Positions 10,701-17,554 of a stretch of DNA of 21,434 nt are shown one piece after another; within the stretch, counting starts at the first letter, position 1, and each line of letters begins with the position of its first letter. Under the pieces are notes generated by a model. It ran no database searches and was not told where the DNA came from. It saw nothing but the letters and a program-made list of their open reading frames with translations. This DNA comes from Saccoglossus kowalevskii (Eukaryota; Hemichordata; Enteropneusta; Harrimaniidae): assembly GCF_000003605.2 (NCBI RefSeq), contig NW_003141308.1, forward strand, positions 54,086-75,519, given 5' to 3'. The translations under genes and the position numbers were made by a program.

Positions 10701-13700
10701 TTACTGAGAACGATAAAAGACAAGTGACCTATGTTTACATGTTTACTGAGAACGATAAAAGACAAGTGATATATGTTTACATGTTTACTGAGAACGATAA
10801 AAGACAAGTGATCTATGTTTACATGTTTACTGAGAACGATAAAAGACAAGTGATCTATGTTTACATGTTTACTGAGAACGATAAAAGACAAGTGATCTAT
10901 GTTTACTGAGAATAGTAAAGGCACATGTGTACCATAAGCGTACAAACCTGATCAATTCCGGTGCTGTGATCAAGGCTTCTATCAGGTGCTCCCTGATTGC
11001 AGCTCTGTCGTGTTCATGTATACTAAAAGGCACAGGGTCACCAACGTTTTCTGCTTCTCGTTCACTCCAATATTGTGCAACCATATTCTTCAAATAAATC
11101 ACACCTGTAAAAAAAAATTATAACATCAAAAATTATTTTTGATTGCAGCTATGGTAGTAGTAAGAAATACCTCTTTATGTAAATGCATGCACTAGGTAAA
11201 AAGATAGGGATGAGAGAGAGAGAGAGAGAGAAAAGACGAGATGAACACACTAATACTATACAAACTAATATTTAATATGAGCAGTGACAAGCTGGTTAAC
11301 AGCTCTACAAGTTGAAGTCGCATCCATTCTTTTTGAACAATTAAGAACCAAAAATACCCTATTTTTCACATGTATAGAAGCTCTAATATAAAACCACATC
11401 CACTCTGTTGTATTGTACCATTTCAATAGAAGCCACACCTTTTAATACATTTCTTATTTTCCTTTCTATCTTAATATTTTTTTTTATAATGCCCAAACCA
11501 GTGAAAGGTATTGACAAACATTACGGTATTTGCCATCATGCTAGGATCTATTCAATTTGTTGTTAGAATGTTATTAAACTGGAGAAAGCACATGAATAAG
11601 CATGTCTCCTCCGATTTTCAAACCAGGATACATGTACATTGCATGCGCACATTGCTAAATCATTATTCAAATATTTATTTTTCTTTTCAAGTTTAAATTT
11701 ACATGCATCATATAAACCAACGTAACATAAAATATAGTTCTCAATATCTAAATATAAATGAAGGCTGGTATATTAAATTGCCGGTCTTGAATATATACTG
11801 CTGAAGTTCAAGCTGTAATTGATGAATCAACATCACACAAAATACTTCCATGTAAAATTTGATGTAAAATAAAAACAAAGTCATTAAATGCTTTAAAAAC
11901 ATGCAGGTTATTATTCAAGGTTGTGTAGTATGAAAGCCATGACTGACGGCACCAGTTGTATTAAAAGTACACCAGTTGCTAGGACGTGATTTGAAGTATC
12001 TATCAATTAGCAGTTGAGGCTCATATCAAAGTATTTTCTATGCATTAATTTCATATCTAAAATGTTGATCTACCCAAAGCTGCATTAAATATTCATTGTT
12101 AAAGTTGTACAATTTAGTATATGACAGTATACTATCAAGCCATCATAATCATAATTTTATACTTGCTATTCTCTGTAATGTATTAGCTTAGTTTGTTTTA
12201 TTTTATCTATTTACTTTTTTGTAACCTTTTACTCCTTCTTAAACTTTTGTAACCATTGCCAATCCCTCCGGGGAATGTGTAAGTGTTAAAAAAAATTATT
12301 ATTATTATTATTAAATTACTGTAGAATACTTTATTTTCGCTATTTTCGCTGGAGGGATGATTCCGTGAAAATAAAATCCAGCGAATATACTTTTTTTCCT
12401 ATATTTCACATTAAACTCATCAAAAATCAGTGAAAATAAATTCCATACAAAACGCCCAAAAAGCCTTTTCAGCGCAAATTAATTCCAGCGAAAATAAAGT
12501 ATTCCACAGTATTATTATTATCAAGCCATCATTCAATACAGTTTAATGCTCGGCAAGATGCATTTAAGCATGGTCAGTTTTTAAGCAAGATTTGAGTTGC
12601 TGTGACAACCTACCACACGTCTATGGCTTTTCAATACTTGTATTTCACAGCAAAGTATGTTTACAATGTTAACTGATTAAACTCTTTGGTTTGAGACCAT
12701 AACCATACTTTTACCAAGTTTGTAGTTACACTATCATCTTGCATGAAAATTTTAGAGCAGCAATTTGACTTCAACCAAAGAACCGCAATAGCGACAAGAA
12801 CAGAATGTTTCACGTAAGATCTCTTGCTGCGCGCGTTCTATTACGCAAGTGTTTGAGTTTTTGAAAACAGTGTATTAAATATGTTCAAATCATACTAGAT
12901 TACATCCTACTGTTAATCTATTGAGGACGCATAATTTTGCTTTGAAATTCGCCAGTCAAAAAGCAGACGTGATCACAACAATGTGCATGTAATCAAAAGT
13001 TAAGTCTTAAATTCTTGAATATCATCGAGAAAGTTAGGGCTAAATTTCATGAAAATAGGGCTTAGTATCCTAATATTTTATTTGTCAGATTATCTCTGAT
13101 TATAAAGTACACTCACCTGCTTGTTTGATTGGCATTTCCAACTGATCACTCATCACAACTTGCAGTAGTGTCGGTGCAAATCCTATTATTTTATGAACCT
13201 AGAAATCAGAAAAAAAAAATAGAGATATGTGTTTACACATTTGTTTCCACATGTTTAGGTGTTGCTATTTCAGAGATGAATTACAAGGCACATCTTTACG
13301 GTTATCATGGAAATGTCTCACAGCAATGAACATCTCATAATCAGAATATAGTTTTAATAGTAGATGCCTATTTAAAGTGCTAGAAAAATGTAGGTGATGT
13401 TTGGAAGATCATGTATGGGTGATTTTTATTTATGGTGGGATTTTGTTTACATTTTAAAGGGCATTCTGAAGGGCATCCTCTTCATGTGATGTGTCAAGTA
13501 TTAATACTTAATCATAAGAGGAAACAAGACATTTATATGGTGTCATAGTTCCTGTCAGGACTTTCATTCACATCACGGTTACTAAAAGAGACGGTTAGGA
13601 AACGAACCATGTTCTTTTCATTGGATGCGTGTCGCGGGTAAACATTTGAAACAAAAGACGTACTAATCTGTGATAAATCATTGACATAAAATGTAGACAG

Positions 13701-16351
13701 GAAATCACGCAATTATGACGTCATTTTTCCCAGAGTTCATTACAATCAACAACTGCACGCCATTTTATTGTGTCTCTGTCGATACTTTCAGTAATACTAA
13801 AGTGTAAGTTGTTACAGTGAATCCTGACAAAACTTGTCGCTCGGTTTAAACTCAATACAAATTTGCCTGTCTTGTATGGCATTTTCGTTTCTAAATAACA
13901 AGATCGACAGAAAACTGAAATAAAAAAACCAACAAAACATGATCAGAAAAAAAGACGTCAAAGAAACCATACAAGTGTTTATATTTCAGCCAGGCGAAAG
14001 TTTTAATGAGGAGCCATGATACCACGTACATTTTGTTGGAAATAAACAAAATATGCGATAAGATAACTGAAATGACCCGCCCATGCTCTACAAAATGCAT
14101 GTAAGCAGATCAAATATGCAACAACAGGCAGTTCCAATGAAATTAAGAACGGTTAAAAAGGGTTCGAAAAATTGATTTGGCGAAGAGACTGCTAGAAAGT
14201 TGTACCGACAGTTCACTAGCGTTGACTAAAACCACATTTAACGGCACGCTGAATATTGCAACATGAAAAATTTTCCAAAAAACTGAAACAAGGACAGACA
14301 GAACAATTAAACAGGCATTTTATGAAACTGGCGGAAAATGTTGAATACATTTTCAACAATTTCTATGGCGTCTACAAAAAAAGTGTTACGACTTTCAACA
14401 AAATGGCTGATACAGTGACGCGAAAGAAAAACGATAAAATTTACTCTAATAAGCCCCCAAATCGCACACAACCTTCATAAGTACGCACAGTAGTATACTA
14501 AAAATTCATTTGGTAGTATTTTTTATAATATAATGCATTTTAAAATAGTGACTTAGGGGTTAGAATTTTTGTCACTTTTTCTACCGGGACCCAAGCTTAC
14601 TCTCATGACAACAGTGAAAACGATAAATGACGATTCTCGATTCTGAATGTTTTCACAGTCACAAAGAGTACTCATCCGAAATGTACGTGTGGTTCTTCGT
14701 AGAGCTTGTTCACTAAACGTGAATATTCTATCGAAAACGAGCTTAAAATTTCAAATTCGCGGAACATCAAGTGATCGACACAAAAATGAAACAAAATGGT
14801 GGGCCTTGAAATCTCAAGCAATAGAGGGCGTGCACAGCGCGACACGCATCCTAGAGGGATTAGGCAGATTCACACCTTTTAACAATAGCGTTTCCTAACC
14901 GTCTCTTTTAGTAACCGTGTTCACATGTTTGAAAGATGATCTGAAGAGCAATACTGTAAATGCATGAACTACTGTAAACACTTCTATTTTCACTTCACTG
15001 TGGCTTGATTTAAGAGCAATCACAAAGATAAATTCTTGTGAAAGTCACTGTGACCTTAGGTCCTGACAAAGTGAAGTCTGCACTGATACTGATATTTCCT
15101 GACTCAGGAACACAACCTAAGACAAAAACTAACAATTTCTCTTGTAGCCTTGCTCATAGCATCAAATTGAGATTACCATTCCATATCTCACTAGCTTACG
15201 AACCTTGAAGTTTCATTCAATTGCAGTGTTGGGGACAAAACTTGAAAATTTGTCGTTTTATACAAGCATCATGATCCCATTTAGTAATGCTGCATAAAAT
15301 GAACATTGATCACGGGGCAATGTTCAATAGGGGTCCTTTACGTTGCTTCAAAAGACCATGATAATGCCTGTGGGGAATCTTAAGCATGCCCTTTACAATG
15401 ACTACTATATCACAATCAAATTTGAAATGATGTAGGTAAAAAATCTCCACATGACTGTTGGCAGCCATGACACTTGAGTAGTGCATTTTTTCCCCCACAA
15501 AATTGGTGTTAACAAATACAAATTAGGCACAAATAGGATTTATGTGAGCATCAGCAGTACAGGAATCTAATTTTTTCATTTGTGTTTGGATTCATGAATC
15601 TATGGTATTACAAAATACAATACATGTATTATTTTTAACCTATACTTATTATGAAAACACTATTGGTACAAATTATCATAGAAAAATGTTTCATAAAGTT
15701 TAGCCATTTTCAAGGTAGCAACACTACTGAGATAACCTAGTTATTATATTTATCAGCATATGCAAATTATTGGAGGGCATCTCAACTTCAAAACATCGTC
15801 GAGTTTTAAAACTTTTGAAAGTTTGTTAATGCGTGTTTTCGAATATACGCAAGTTAGATCATCAACCTCGCAGGGAAAAAACAAATGCGCAGGAGGGGAA
15901 TCGGACGTGTAATAATGTGTGAAATGGAATGTAGTTTTGAAATTTAATAATATTGAAGTACACATGTTTCATCTCTGAATGTCATTCGATCATGTTTCAT
16001 GTTGTAGTAAAAACGTGTAGTCGCTGCGTTCATCGGAAAAATGACATGTGTAGGCGGTACTCGGTAGAAAATACAAACAATCGGGAGCGGACTGCAAGTT
16101 GCAATGACATTCATAACATTAGTTTGCAGCTCGAGGATGATTTGTTTAATTTTGGCAGTACTAACGTGCTCTTGAGAAGGTTATTTCGCAACTCGCGCGA
16201 AATGTGTTCCCGTAAATCCGCCATTTTGAATGATTTCACAGATGTTCCCCCGGTCAAGACATTTTACCTGATTGAGCTCTTGTTCGGCCCTTTCCCGGGT
16301 ATCGGGATGGATGGTCTGCTGCAACACCTCGACTAACTTCTGGCCGTCCAT
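1530..16351 (-). CDS. IPO7: Importin-7/8 family nuclear import receptor (20 exons, C-terminus off window)
   Basis: Karyopherin-beta receptor that binds RanGTP and carries proteins such as ribosomal proteins, histone H1 (with importin-beta) and, through its fly orthologue moleskin, activated ERK into the nucleus. Twenty exons joined in consistent phase give 826 residues plus two bases of the next codon. They align end to end with human IPO7 as I remember it (about 1038 residues): IYLKNM near residue 58, DNTSAW near 140, [14 protein letters not shown] near 355, [13 protein letters not shown] near 425, [12 protein letters not shown] near 513, [15 protein letters not shown] near 600, [17 protein letters not shown] near 766. 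The importin-beta N-terminal (Ran-binding) domain is roughly residues 22-105, followed by HEAT repeats. The acidic segment and C-terminus, about 200 residues, must lie left of position 1. Invertebrates usually have one gene for the vertebrate IPO7/IPO8 pair, so the symbol means the pre-duplication orthologue. All exons are open and every junction keeps frame, so the gene looks functional. Confidence 0.96.
1841..1933 (-). CDS. IPO7: Importin exon 19 (residues 723-753)
   Basis: Encodes [20 protein letters not shown] then [11 protein letters not shown], matching [22 protein letters not shown]. Acceptor CTTCTTTAG|ATA, donor CAG|GTAAGT, both in phase 0. Confidence 0.94.
2203..2300 (-). CDS. IPO7: Importin exon 18 (residues 690-722)
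   Basis: Encodes [20 protein letters not shown] then [12 protein letters not shown], matching MMPLLHNYVTVD...LEMIYSMCKK. Acceptor TCTTTTCAG|AA, donor AAAAAG|GTGTGT in phase 0. Confidence 0.94.
2695..2820 (-). CDS. IPO7: Importin exon 17 (residues 648-689)
   Basis: Encodes [20 protein letters not shown] then [20 protein letters not shown]. The FQ.DGFDYF motif is diagnostic of IPO7/8. Acceptor CTTTTTGCAG|AC, donor CTTG|GTAAGT in phase 1. Confidence 0.95.
3377..3443 (-). CDS. IPO7: Importin exon 16 (residues 626-647)
   Basis: Short exon encoding [20 protein letters not shown] and VI, matching QQLEGICLQVIGTVLQQHV. Acceptor TTTTTTTCAG|ATT, donor ATTG|GTAAGA in phase 1. Confidence 0.94.
3543..3875. 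repeat. 37-bp minisatellite in importin intron 15
   Basis: About nine units with core TACTAAAATAATTTCAATCA followed by GCTAGGGAGTCAAG. The first two and a half units (3543-3640) are almost identical at exactly 37-bp spacing. The later ones decay progressively to about 3875. Homogeneity at one end suggests recent expansion there. Confidence 0.85.
4009..4128 (-). CDS. IPO7: Importin exon 15 (residues 586-625)
   Basis: Encodes [20 protein letters not shown] then [20 protein letters not shown]. Acceptor TTATTTTAG|GCA, donor GAG|GTGCGT, both in phase 0. Confidence 0.95.
4317..4525 (-). mobile_element. MITE copy A (importin intron 14)
   Basis: 209 bp including TA at both ends, with inverted ends CTGTAAAATACTTTATTTT and AAAATAAAGTATTTTACAG. 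No coding capacity. The TA flanks fit a Tc1/mariner-type MITE. The same family recurs at 6146, 6925, 12317 and 19315. Orientation is given relative to the copy at 19315. The right end lies 74 bp from the exon 14 donor. Confidence 0.88.
4600..4718 (-). CDS. IPO7: Importin exon 14 (residues 546-585)
   Basis: Encodes [20 protein letters not shown] then [19 protein letters not shown], matching the [16 protein letters not shown] block. Acceptor TATCTTGCAG|AA, donor CATCTT|GTGAGT in phase 0. Confidence 0.95.
5002..5185. repeat. Tandem partial duplication of the exon 13 / intron 13 junction
   Basis: 5002-5085 and 5102-5185 are about 90% identical (8 differences in 84 bp by eye) at exactly 100-bp spacing. 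The right copy contains the last 36 bases of importin exon 13, its donor and 48 bases of intron. The left copy repeats all of this, including CTTACAAG|GTAAGC, so intron 13 contains a second intact-looking donor. Confidence 0.9.
5150..5357 (-). CDS. IPO7: Importin exon 13 (residues 477-545)
   Basis: Encodes [13 protein letters not shown], then [20 protein letters not shown] and HPYVKNILQ. Acceptor TTGGGCAG|GCT, donor TTACAAG|GTAAGC in phase 1. The last 36 exon bases and the donor are duplicated 100 bp downstream (see the repeat at 5002-5185). Confidence 0.95.
5416..5435. repeat. Short TGTA microsatellite
   Basis: About four to five TGTA units in importin intron 12, 59 bp downstream of the exon 13 acceptor in plus coordinates. 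Confidence 0.7.
5577..5665 (-). repeat. Dispersed repeat, copy 1 (importin intron 12)
   Basis: Read on the minus strand it aligns with 9378-9472: CACCTT...TTGATCAA..., then GAAATTATGTCCAT in both. Diverged, with no clear ends and no coding capacity. Probably an old repeat of unknown class. Confidence 0.45.
5911..6000 (-). CDS. IPO7: Importin exon 12 (residues 447-476)
   Basis: Encodes [14 protein letters not shown] then [16 protein letters not shown]. The exon opens with eight A followed by G (KKK) straight after the AACAG acceptor. Residues 461-476 match HVFPEF...GYMRAR of the family. Donor AGG|GTAAGT in phase 0. Confidence 0.93.
6146..6340 (-). mobile_element. MITE copy B (importin intron 11)
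   Basis: 195 bp including TA at both ends, starting CTGTAGAATACTTTATTTT and ending in ATTCCACAG. Very similar to copy D at 12317, so these two are probably the youngest copies. The right end lies 123 bp from the exon 11 donor. Confidence 0.88.
6464..6657 (-). CDS. IPO7: Importin exon 11 (residues 382-446)
   Basis: Encodes [40 protein letters not shown] and [14 protein letters not shown]. Acceptor AATTTTTAG|AT, donor CTCAAG|GTACAT in phase 0. Confidence 0.96.
6925..7097 (-). mobile_element. MITE copy C (importin intron 10)
   Basis: 173 bp from CTGTAAAATACTTTATTTT to GTATTTTACAG. TA is present after the right end but not before the left end. The interior is shorter than in the other copies, so this looks like an older, internally deleted copy. 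The right end lies 65 bp from the exon 10 donor. Confidence 0.82.
7163..7308 (-). CDS. IPO7: Importin exon 10 (residues 333-381)
   Basis: Encodes [20 protein letters not shown] then [16 protein letters not shown] and [12 protein letters not shown], one of the best conserved stretches of the family. Acceptor TGATTTCAG|T, donor TTTG|GTAAGT in phase 1. Confidence 0.96.
7762..7864 (-). CDS. IPO7: Importin exon 9 (residues 299-332)
   Basis: Encodes [20 protein letters not shown] then [13 protein letters not shown], matching the [14 protein letters not shown] block. Acceptor TTTGCAG|AT, donor ACTGG|GTAAGT in phase 2. Confidence 0.94.
7888..8025. repeat. 14-bp inverted repeat pair in importin intron 8
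   Basis: TATTTGCTCTATTA at 7888-7901 and its exact reverse complement at 8012-8025, 110 bp apart. The right arm and its flank resemble 2505-2545 (GCTCCTAATGGAGCAAATA). It may be a degraded short transposon; target duplications were not found. Confidence 0.4.
8119..8189 (-). CDS. IPO7: Importin exon 8 (residues 275-298)
   Basis: Short exon encoding [20 protein letters not shown] and VFS, matching [17 protein letters not shown] of human IPO7. Acceptor TTTTCTCAG|G, donor TCCA|GTAAGT in phase 1. Confidence 0.94.
8868..8962 (-). CDS. IPO7: Importin exon 7 (residues 244-274)
   Basis: Encodes [20 protein letters not shown] then [11 protein letters not shown], matching the [18 protein letters not shown] block of importin-7. 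Acceptor GTTGACAG|GAA, donor GAGAG|GTAAGA in phase 2. Confidence 0.95.
9090..9179 (-). CDS. IPO7: Importin exon 6 (residues 214-243)
   Basis: Encodes [16 protein letters not shown] then [14 protein letters not shown], equal in length and position to the human stretch after ALVQ. Acceptor ATAACAG|TAC, donor GAA|GTAAGT, both in phase 0. Confidence 0.94.
9378..9472 (+). repeat. Dispersed repeat, copy 2 (importin intron 5)
   Basis: Counterpart of the repeat at 5577-5665 in the opposite orientation, sharing GAAATTATGTCCAT and flanking sequence. A run of about 22 A follows at 9477-9500. Confidence 0.45.
9477..9500. repeat. Poly-A run
   Basis: About 22 consecutive A on the plus strand (poly-T in the importin transcript), 109 bp downstream of the exon 5 donor region. 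Could be the tail of a degraded retroposed element, but no source is recognisable. Confidence 0.6.
9609..9765 (-). CDS. IPO7: Importin exon 5 (residues 161-213), GC donor
   Basis: Encodes [15 protein letters not shown] and later [16 protein letters not shown]. The reading frame meets exon 6 exactly only if the exon ends at CAG|GCAAGT, the usual form of the rare GC-AG intron class. No GT donor nearby keeps the protein match. Confidence 0.94.
10180..10338 (-). CDS. IPO7: Importin exon 4 (residues 108-160)
   Basis: Encodes [19 protein letters not shown] then [11 protein letters not shown] and [10 protein letters not shown], ending in YQLVKNYE. Acceptor CTGTGCAG|A, donor TACGA|GTGAGT in phase 2. 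Confidence 0.95.
10377..10919. repeat. 42-bp minisatellite filling importin intron 3
   Basis: Twelve full units plus a partial one: GTAAAAGACAAGTGATCTAT then GTTTACATGTTTACTGAGAACG. There are two unit types, GGCAAGTGACC...AATGGT mainly at the left and GACAAGTGATC...AACGAT mainly at the right. Because 42 is a multiple of three, both strands stay open (repeat peptide [14 protein letters not shown] on plus), but this reflects unit length, not coding. The array takes up 543 of the 609 bp of intron 3, leaving 38 bp before the acceptor and 28 bp after the donor. Confidence 0.95.
10948..11104 (-). CDS. IPO7: Importin exon 3 (residues 56-107)
   Basis: Contains [13 protein letters not shown], the most conserved part of the Ran-binding N-terminal domain, and ends in ALITAPELI. 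Acceptor TTTTTTACAG|GT, donor ATCAG|GTTTGT in phase 2. Its Arg 108 codon is completed by exon 4. Confidence 0.95.
11212..11231. repeat. GA microsatellite
   Basis: Ten GA units in importin intron 2. Confidence 0.9.
12170..12520 (+). mobile_element. Possible LINE 3' tail with ATT microsatellite
   Basis: CCCTCCGGGG followed by AATGTGTAAGTGTTAAAA and an (ATT)n run. Many L2/CR1-type LINEs end in a small CCCC/GGGG hairpin and a short microsatellite of this kind. No coding part is visible, so it would be strongly 5'-truncated. MITE copy D splits the microsatellite. The left boundary is a guess. Confidence 0.35.
12317..12511 (-). mobile_element. MITE copy D (importin intron 2)
   Basis: 195 bp with TA flanks. 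It is inserted inside an ATT microsatellite: ATT repeats run up to 12313 and resume at 12510-12520. Nearly the same sequence as copy B. Confidence 0.88.
13117..13198 (-). CDS. IPO7: Importin exon 2 (residues 29-55)
   Basis: Encodes [20 protein letters not shown] and then EMPIKQA, matching the second helix of the importin-beta N-terminal domain. Acceptor TTTCTAG|GTT in phase 0, donor GCAG|GTGAGTG in phase 1. Confidence 0.93.
14308..14480 (+). CDS. Small open frame inside the transposon (hypothetical)
   Basis: Lies in an open frame running from 14253. The first ATG after that begins the peptide [16 protein letters not shown], then [19 protein letters not shown], and it ends in TAA. It is rich in Lys and Asn and not recognised. 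It could be passenger sequence carried by the element or simply chance, since only about 60 codons are open. Confidence 0.2.
14647..14898 (+). CDS. Small open frame ending in the right TIR (hypothetical)
   Basis: 83 codons from ATG. It starts [19 protein letters not shown], an Arg-rich, acid-free N-terminus like a mitochondrial presequence, continues with [20 protein letters not shown] and stops inside the inverted repeat. The function is not recognised. Its stop lies in transposon sequence, so if it is real it belongs to the element or was captured by it. Confidence 0.25.
   Translation: MFSQSQRVLIRNVRVVLRRACSLNVNILSKTSLKFQIRGTSSDRHKNETKWWALKSQAIEGVHSATRILEGLGRFTPFNNSVS
16218..16227 (-). promoter_or_regulatory. 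YY1-like site at the start of importin intron 1
   Basis: CCGCCATTTT on the plus strand reads AAAATGGCGG on the gene's strand, close to the YY1 consensus. YY1 sites just downstream of the start are common in housekeeping genes. Motif match only. Confidence 0.35.
16268..16351 (-). CDS. IPO7: Importin exon 1 (start codon, residues 1-28)
   Basis: Encodes the N-terminus [12 protein letters not shown] followed by [16 protein letters not shown], matching the first helix pair of importin-7. The ATG at 16351 has A at -3 and G at +4, a strong start context. The donor is CAG|GTAAAA in phase 0. Confidence 0.93.
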
Positions 16352-16500
16352 TGTGGTAAAAGAACGTCGGATTGTTTAGGAAACGGCAGAAAAATGCGTT
16401 TGGAAACGCAGTACACGTGAATTACCAATGACGAACCCGGCGCCAAAGATTGCTTATTCTGCGCATGTACAACCGACTTACGGCAATGAGTATCATTGTC
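16352..16500 (-). promoter_or_regulatory. Importin promoter-proximal region
   Basis: A GC-richer segment immediately upstream of the importin ATG. It holds an E-box CACGTG (16414-16419), a CCAAT box (16425-16429), an E2F-like GGCGCCAAA (16439-16447) and an NRF-1-like TGCGCATG (16460-16467). These are typical of TATA-less housekeeping promoters, which suits a constitutive import receptor. No transcription start can be read directly, and binding is inferred from motif matches only. Confidence 0.55.
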
Positions 16501-17130
16501 AGTATGCCGATTTTACGACAAAAAGTACAGGGGTCAAATGAGGTCTCGTGTATCATGTATCATATGACTATTATTGATTTTGGAGATAAATGTTTACCAG
16601 AGATCGACTTGGAGGTGGAAGTCTAAAAGGACAACACATTTGTGACGTATCAACAATTTAACTGACCACCTCACGCTCACCATGTAGGTAAAATGGTTTA
16701 CATAAAAATTGTTTTCAACTTGTAAAACTATTTTCTCATTGCTTCTCAAGTTCTCATCAATGCATATTTTTGAAGTTGTTATGCGTGCGATGATTTTGGT
16801 GACGTTTACATTGTACATTACCATCAGCCGTTTTGTCGTAAATATATAATATTTTTTACTTATTAATTAATTAATTCAATTATACGGCCCAAGCGAAGCA
16901 AAACAAAAACGTGTCGAAAAGTTTTGAGCTGGTGACGTGGGCAAATGAGCAAAAAGTAATACATTAACGCAAAGAGGATATTAACAGAAATGAAATAGTA
17001 CCCGTAGTAAACAACCGCTTTCAAATGTGCCCTAAACCCAACATTTTAGCCCCCTTTTTTTTATAGCGGCTGACAACAAAATTCTTGGGTACTCTGGGGT
17101 AAATATTTATCAATTGAATTGGCAGTTGAA
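16500..17130. other. Intergenic spacer between the importin and VAMP-type genes
   Basis: AT-rich, no open frame of note. It contains a (TTAA)n-like stretch near 16860-16876. No features beyond the two promoter-like segments on either side. Confidence 0.5.
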
Positions 17131-17470
17131 TCCAACCAGCCAATCAACGATCATAGTGCACATCATGACGTCATCTAGAAATGTTCCAAAGTTATTCCAT
17201 CAGCAAATTGAAACTACTTGTTTCAGTTCGAATTATGGAATTTATAAATATTTATAATAATCATAAAAAATGGGTTAGTAATACCAAACATAATATTCAT
17301 GATTAGTATTCATAGAAATTTTATTTTCAATTTTCCATTCAATATCATGTGATATCTGGTAATTGCTGAAATCAAAAATTACGTTATCATGTTTTGAACA
17401 AAATTGTTTTAATGGGAAGTGGTCATGCGTCACACATGCACGAGATATAAACATAGATGGCGGCTTTGAC
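17130..17470 (+). promoter_or_regulatory. Candidate promoter of the VAMP-type gene
   Basis: Contains a CCAAT box (17140-17144), a full palindromic CRE, ATGACGTCAT with core TGACGTCA at 17166-17173, and a YY1-like ATGGCGGC (17457-17464). These lie 90-420 bp upstream of a small candidate first exon at 17555. The YY1-like ATG would also open a 13-codon upstream frame (MAALTVVQPASTN) that stops before 17555. Motif clustering and head-to-head position support a promoter, but no start site is visible directly. Confidence 0.45.
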
Positions 17471-17554
17471 TGTTGTCCAACCAGCGAGTACAAACTGAGA
17501 GGTTTACCAAGCTTAAATTAGGTATTTTTGTTTGGCGATTGGAAGGTATCGAAA

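Larger units (their letters stand above)
11105..13116. other. Importin intron 2 (2.0 kb)
   Basis: AT-rich, with no recognisable gene. It holds a GA microsatellite (11212-11231), a possible LINE 3' tail (~12170-12300) and MITE copy D. The rest (11240-12160, 12520-13116) shows nothing I can name. Confidence 0.6.
13574..14919 (+). mobile_element. DNA transposon, 31-bp perfect TIRs, 7-bp target duplication
   Basis: Left end CACGGTTACTAAAAGAGACG then GTTAGGAAACG (13574-13604) is repeated exactly inverted at 14889-14919. TTCACAT flanks both sides (13567-13573 and 14920-14926). Perfect ends and an intact target duplication imply a recent insertion. No transposase is recognisable, so it is non-autonomous. 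The interior has a CRE (ATGACGTCAT, 13715-13724), GCCATTTT near 13758 and two small open frames (14256-14480, 14647-14898). The superfamily is uncertain: 7-bp duplications occur in P-like, Dada-like and some MULE elements. Confidence 0.88.
13199..16267. other. Importin intron 1 (3.1 kb)
   Basis: Holds the 1346-bp transposon (13574-14919). The flanking parts (13199-13566, 14927-16200) are AT-rich without recognisable genes. An open frame on the plus strand at 15953-16336 crosses the antisense of exon 1 and is not supported. Confidence 0.6.

Noticed and set aside
10208-10945. Long open frames on both strands over the 42-bp repeat (245 codons minus, 173 codons plus)
   Set aside because: The unit length is a multiple of three and the unit has no stop in those frames, so openness follows from the repeat. 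The region is an intron bounded by proven exons, and the minus frame enters exon 4 in the wrong phase.
14155-14175. GGTTCGAAAA as a tRNA B-box
   Set aside because: No A-box, acceptor stem or cloverleaf can be drawn around it.
15953-16336. 127-codon plus-strand frame
   Set aside because: It overlaps importin exon 1 and its donor in antisense, has no recognisable domain and no supporting signals.
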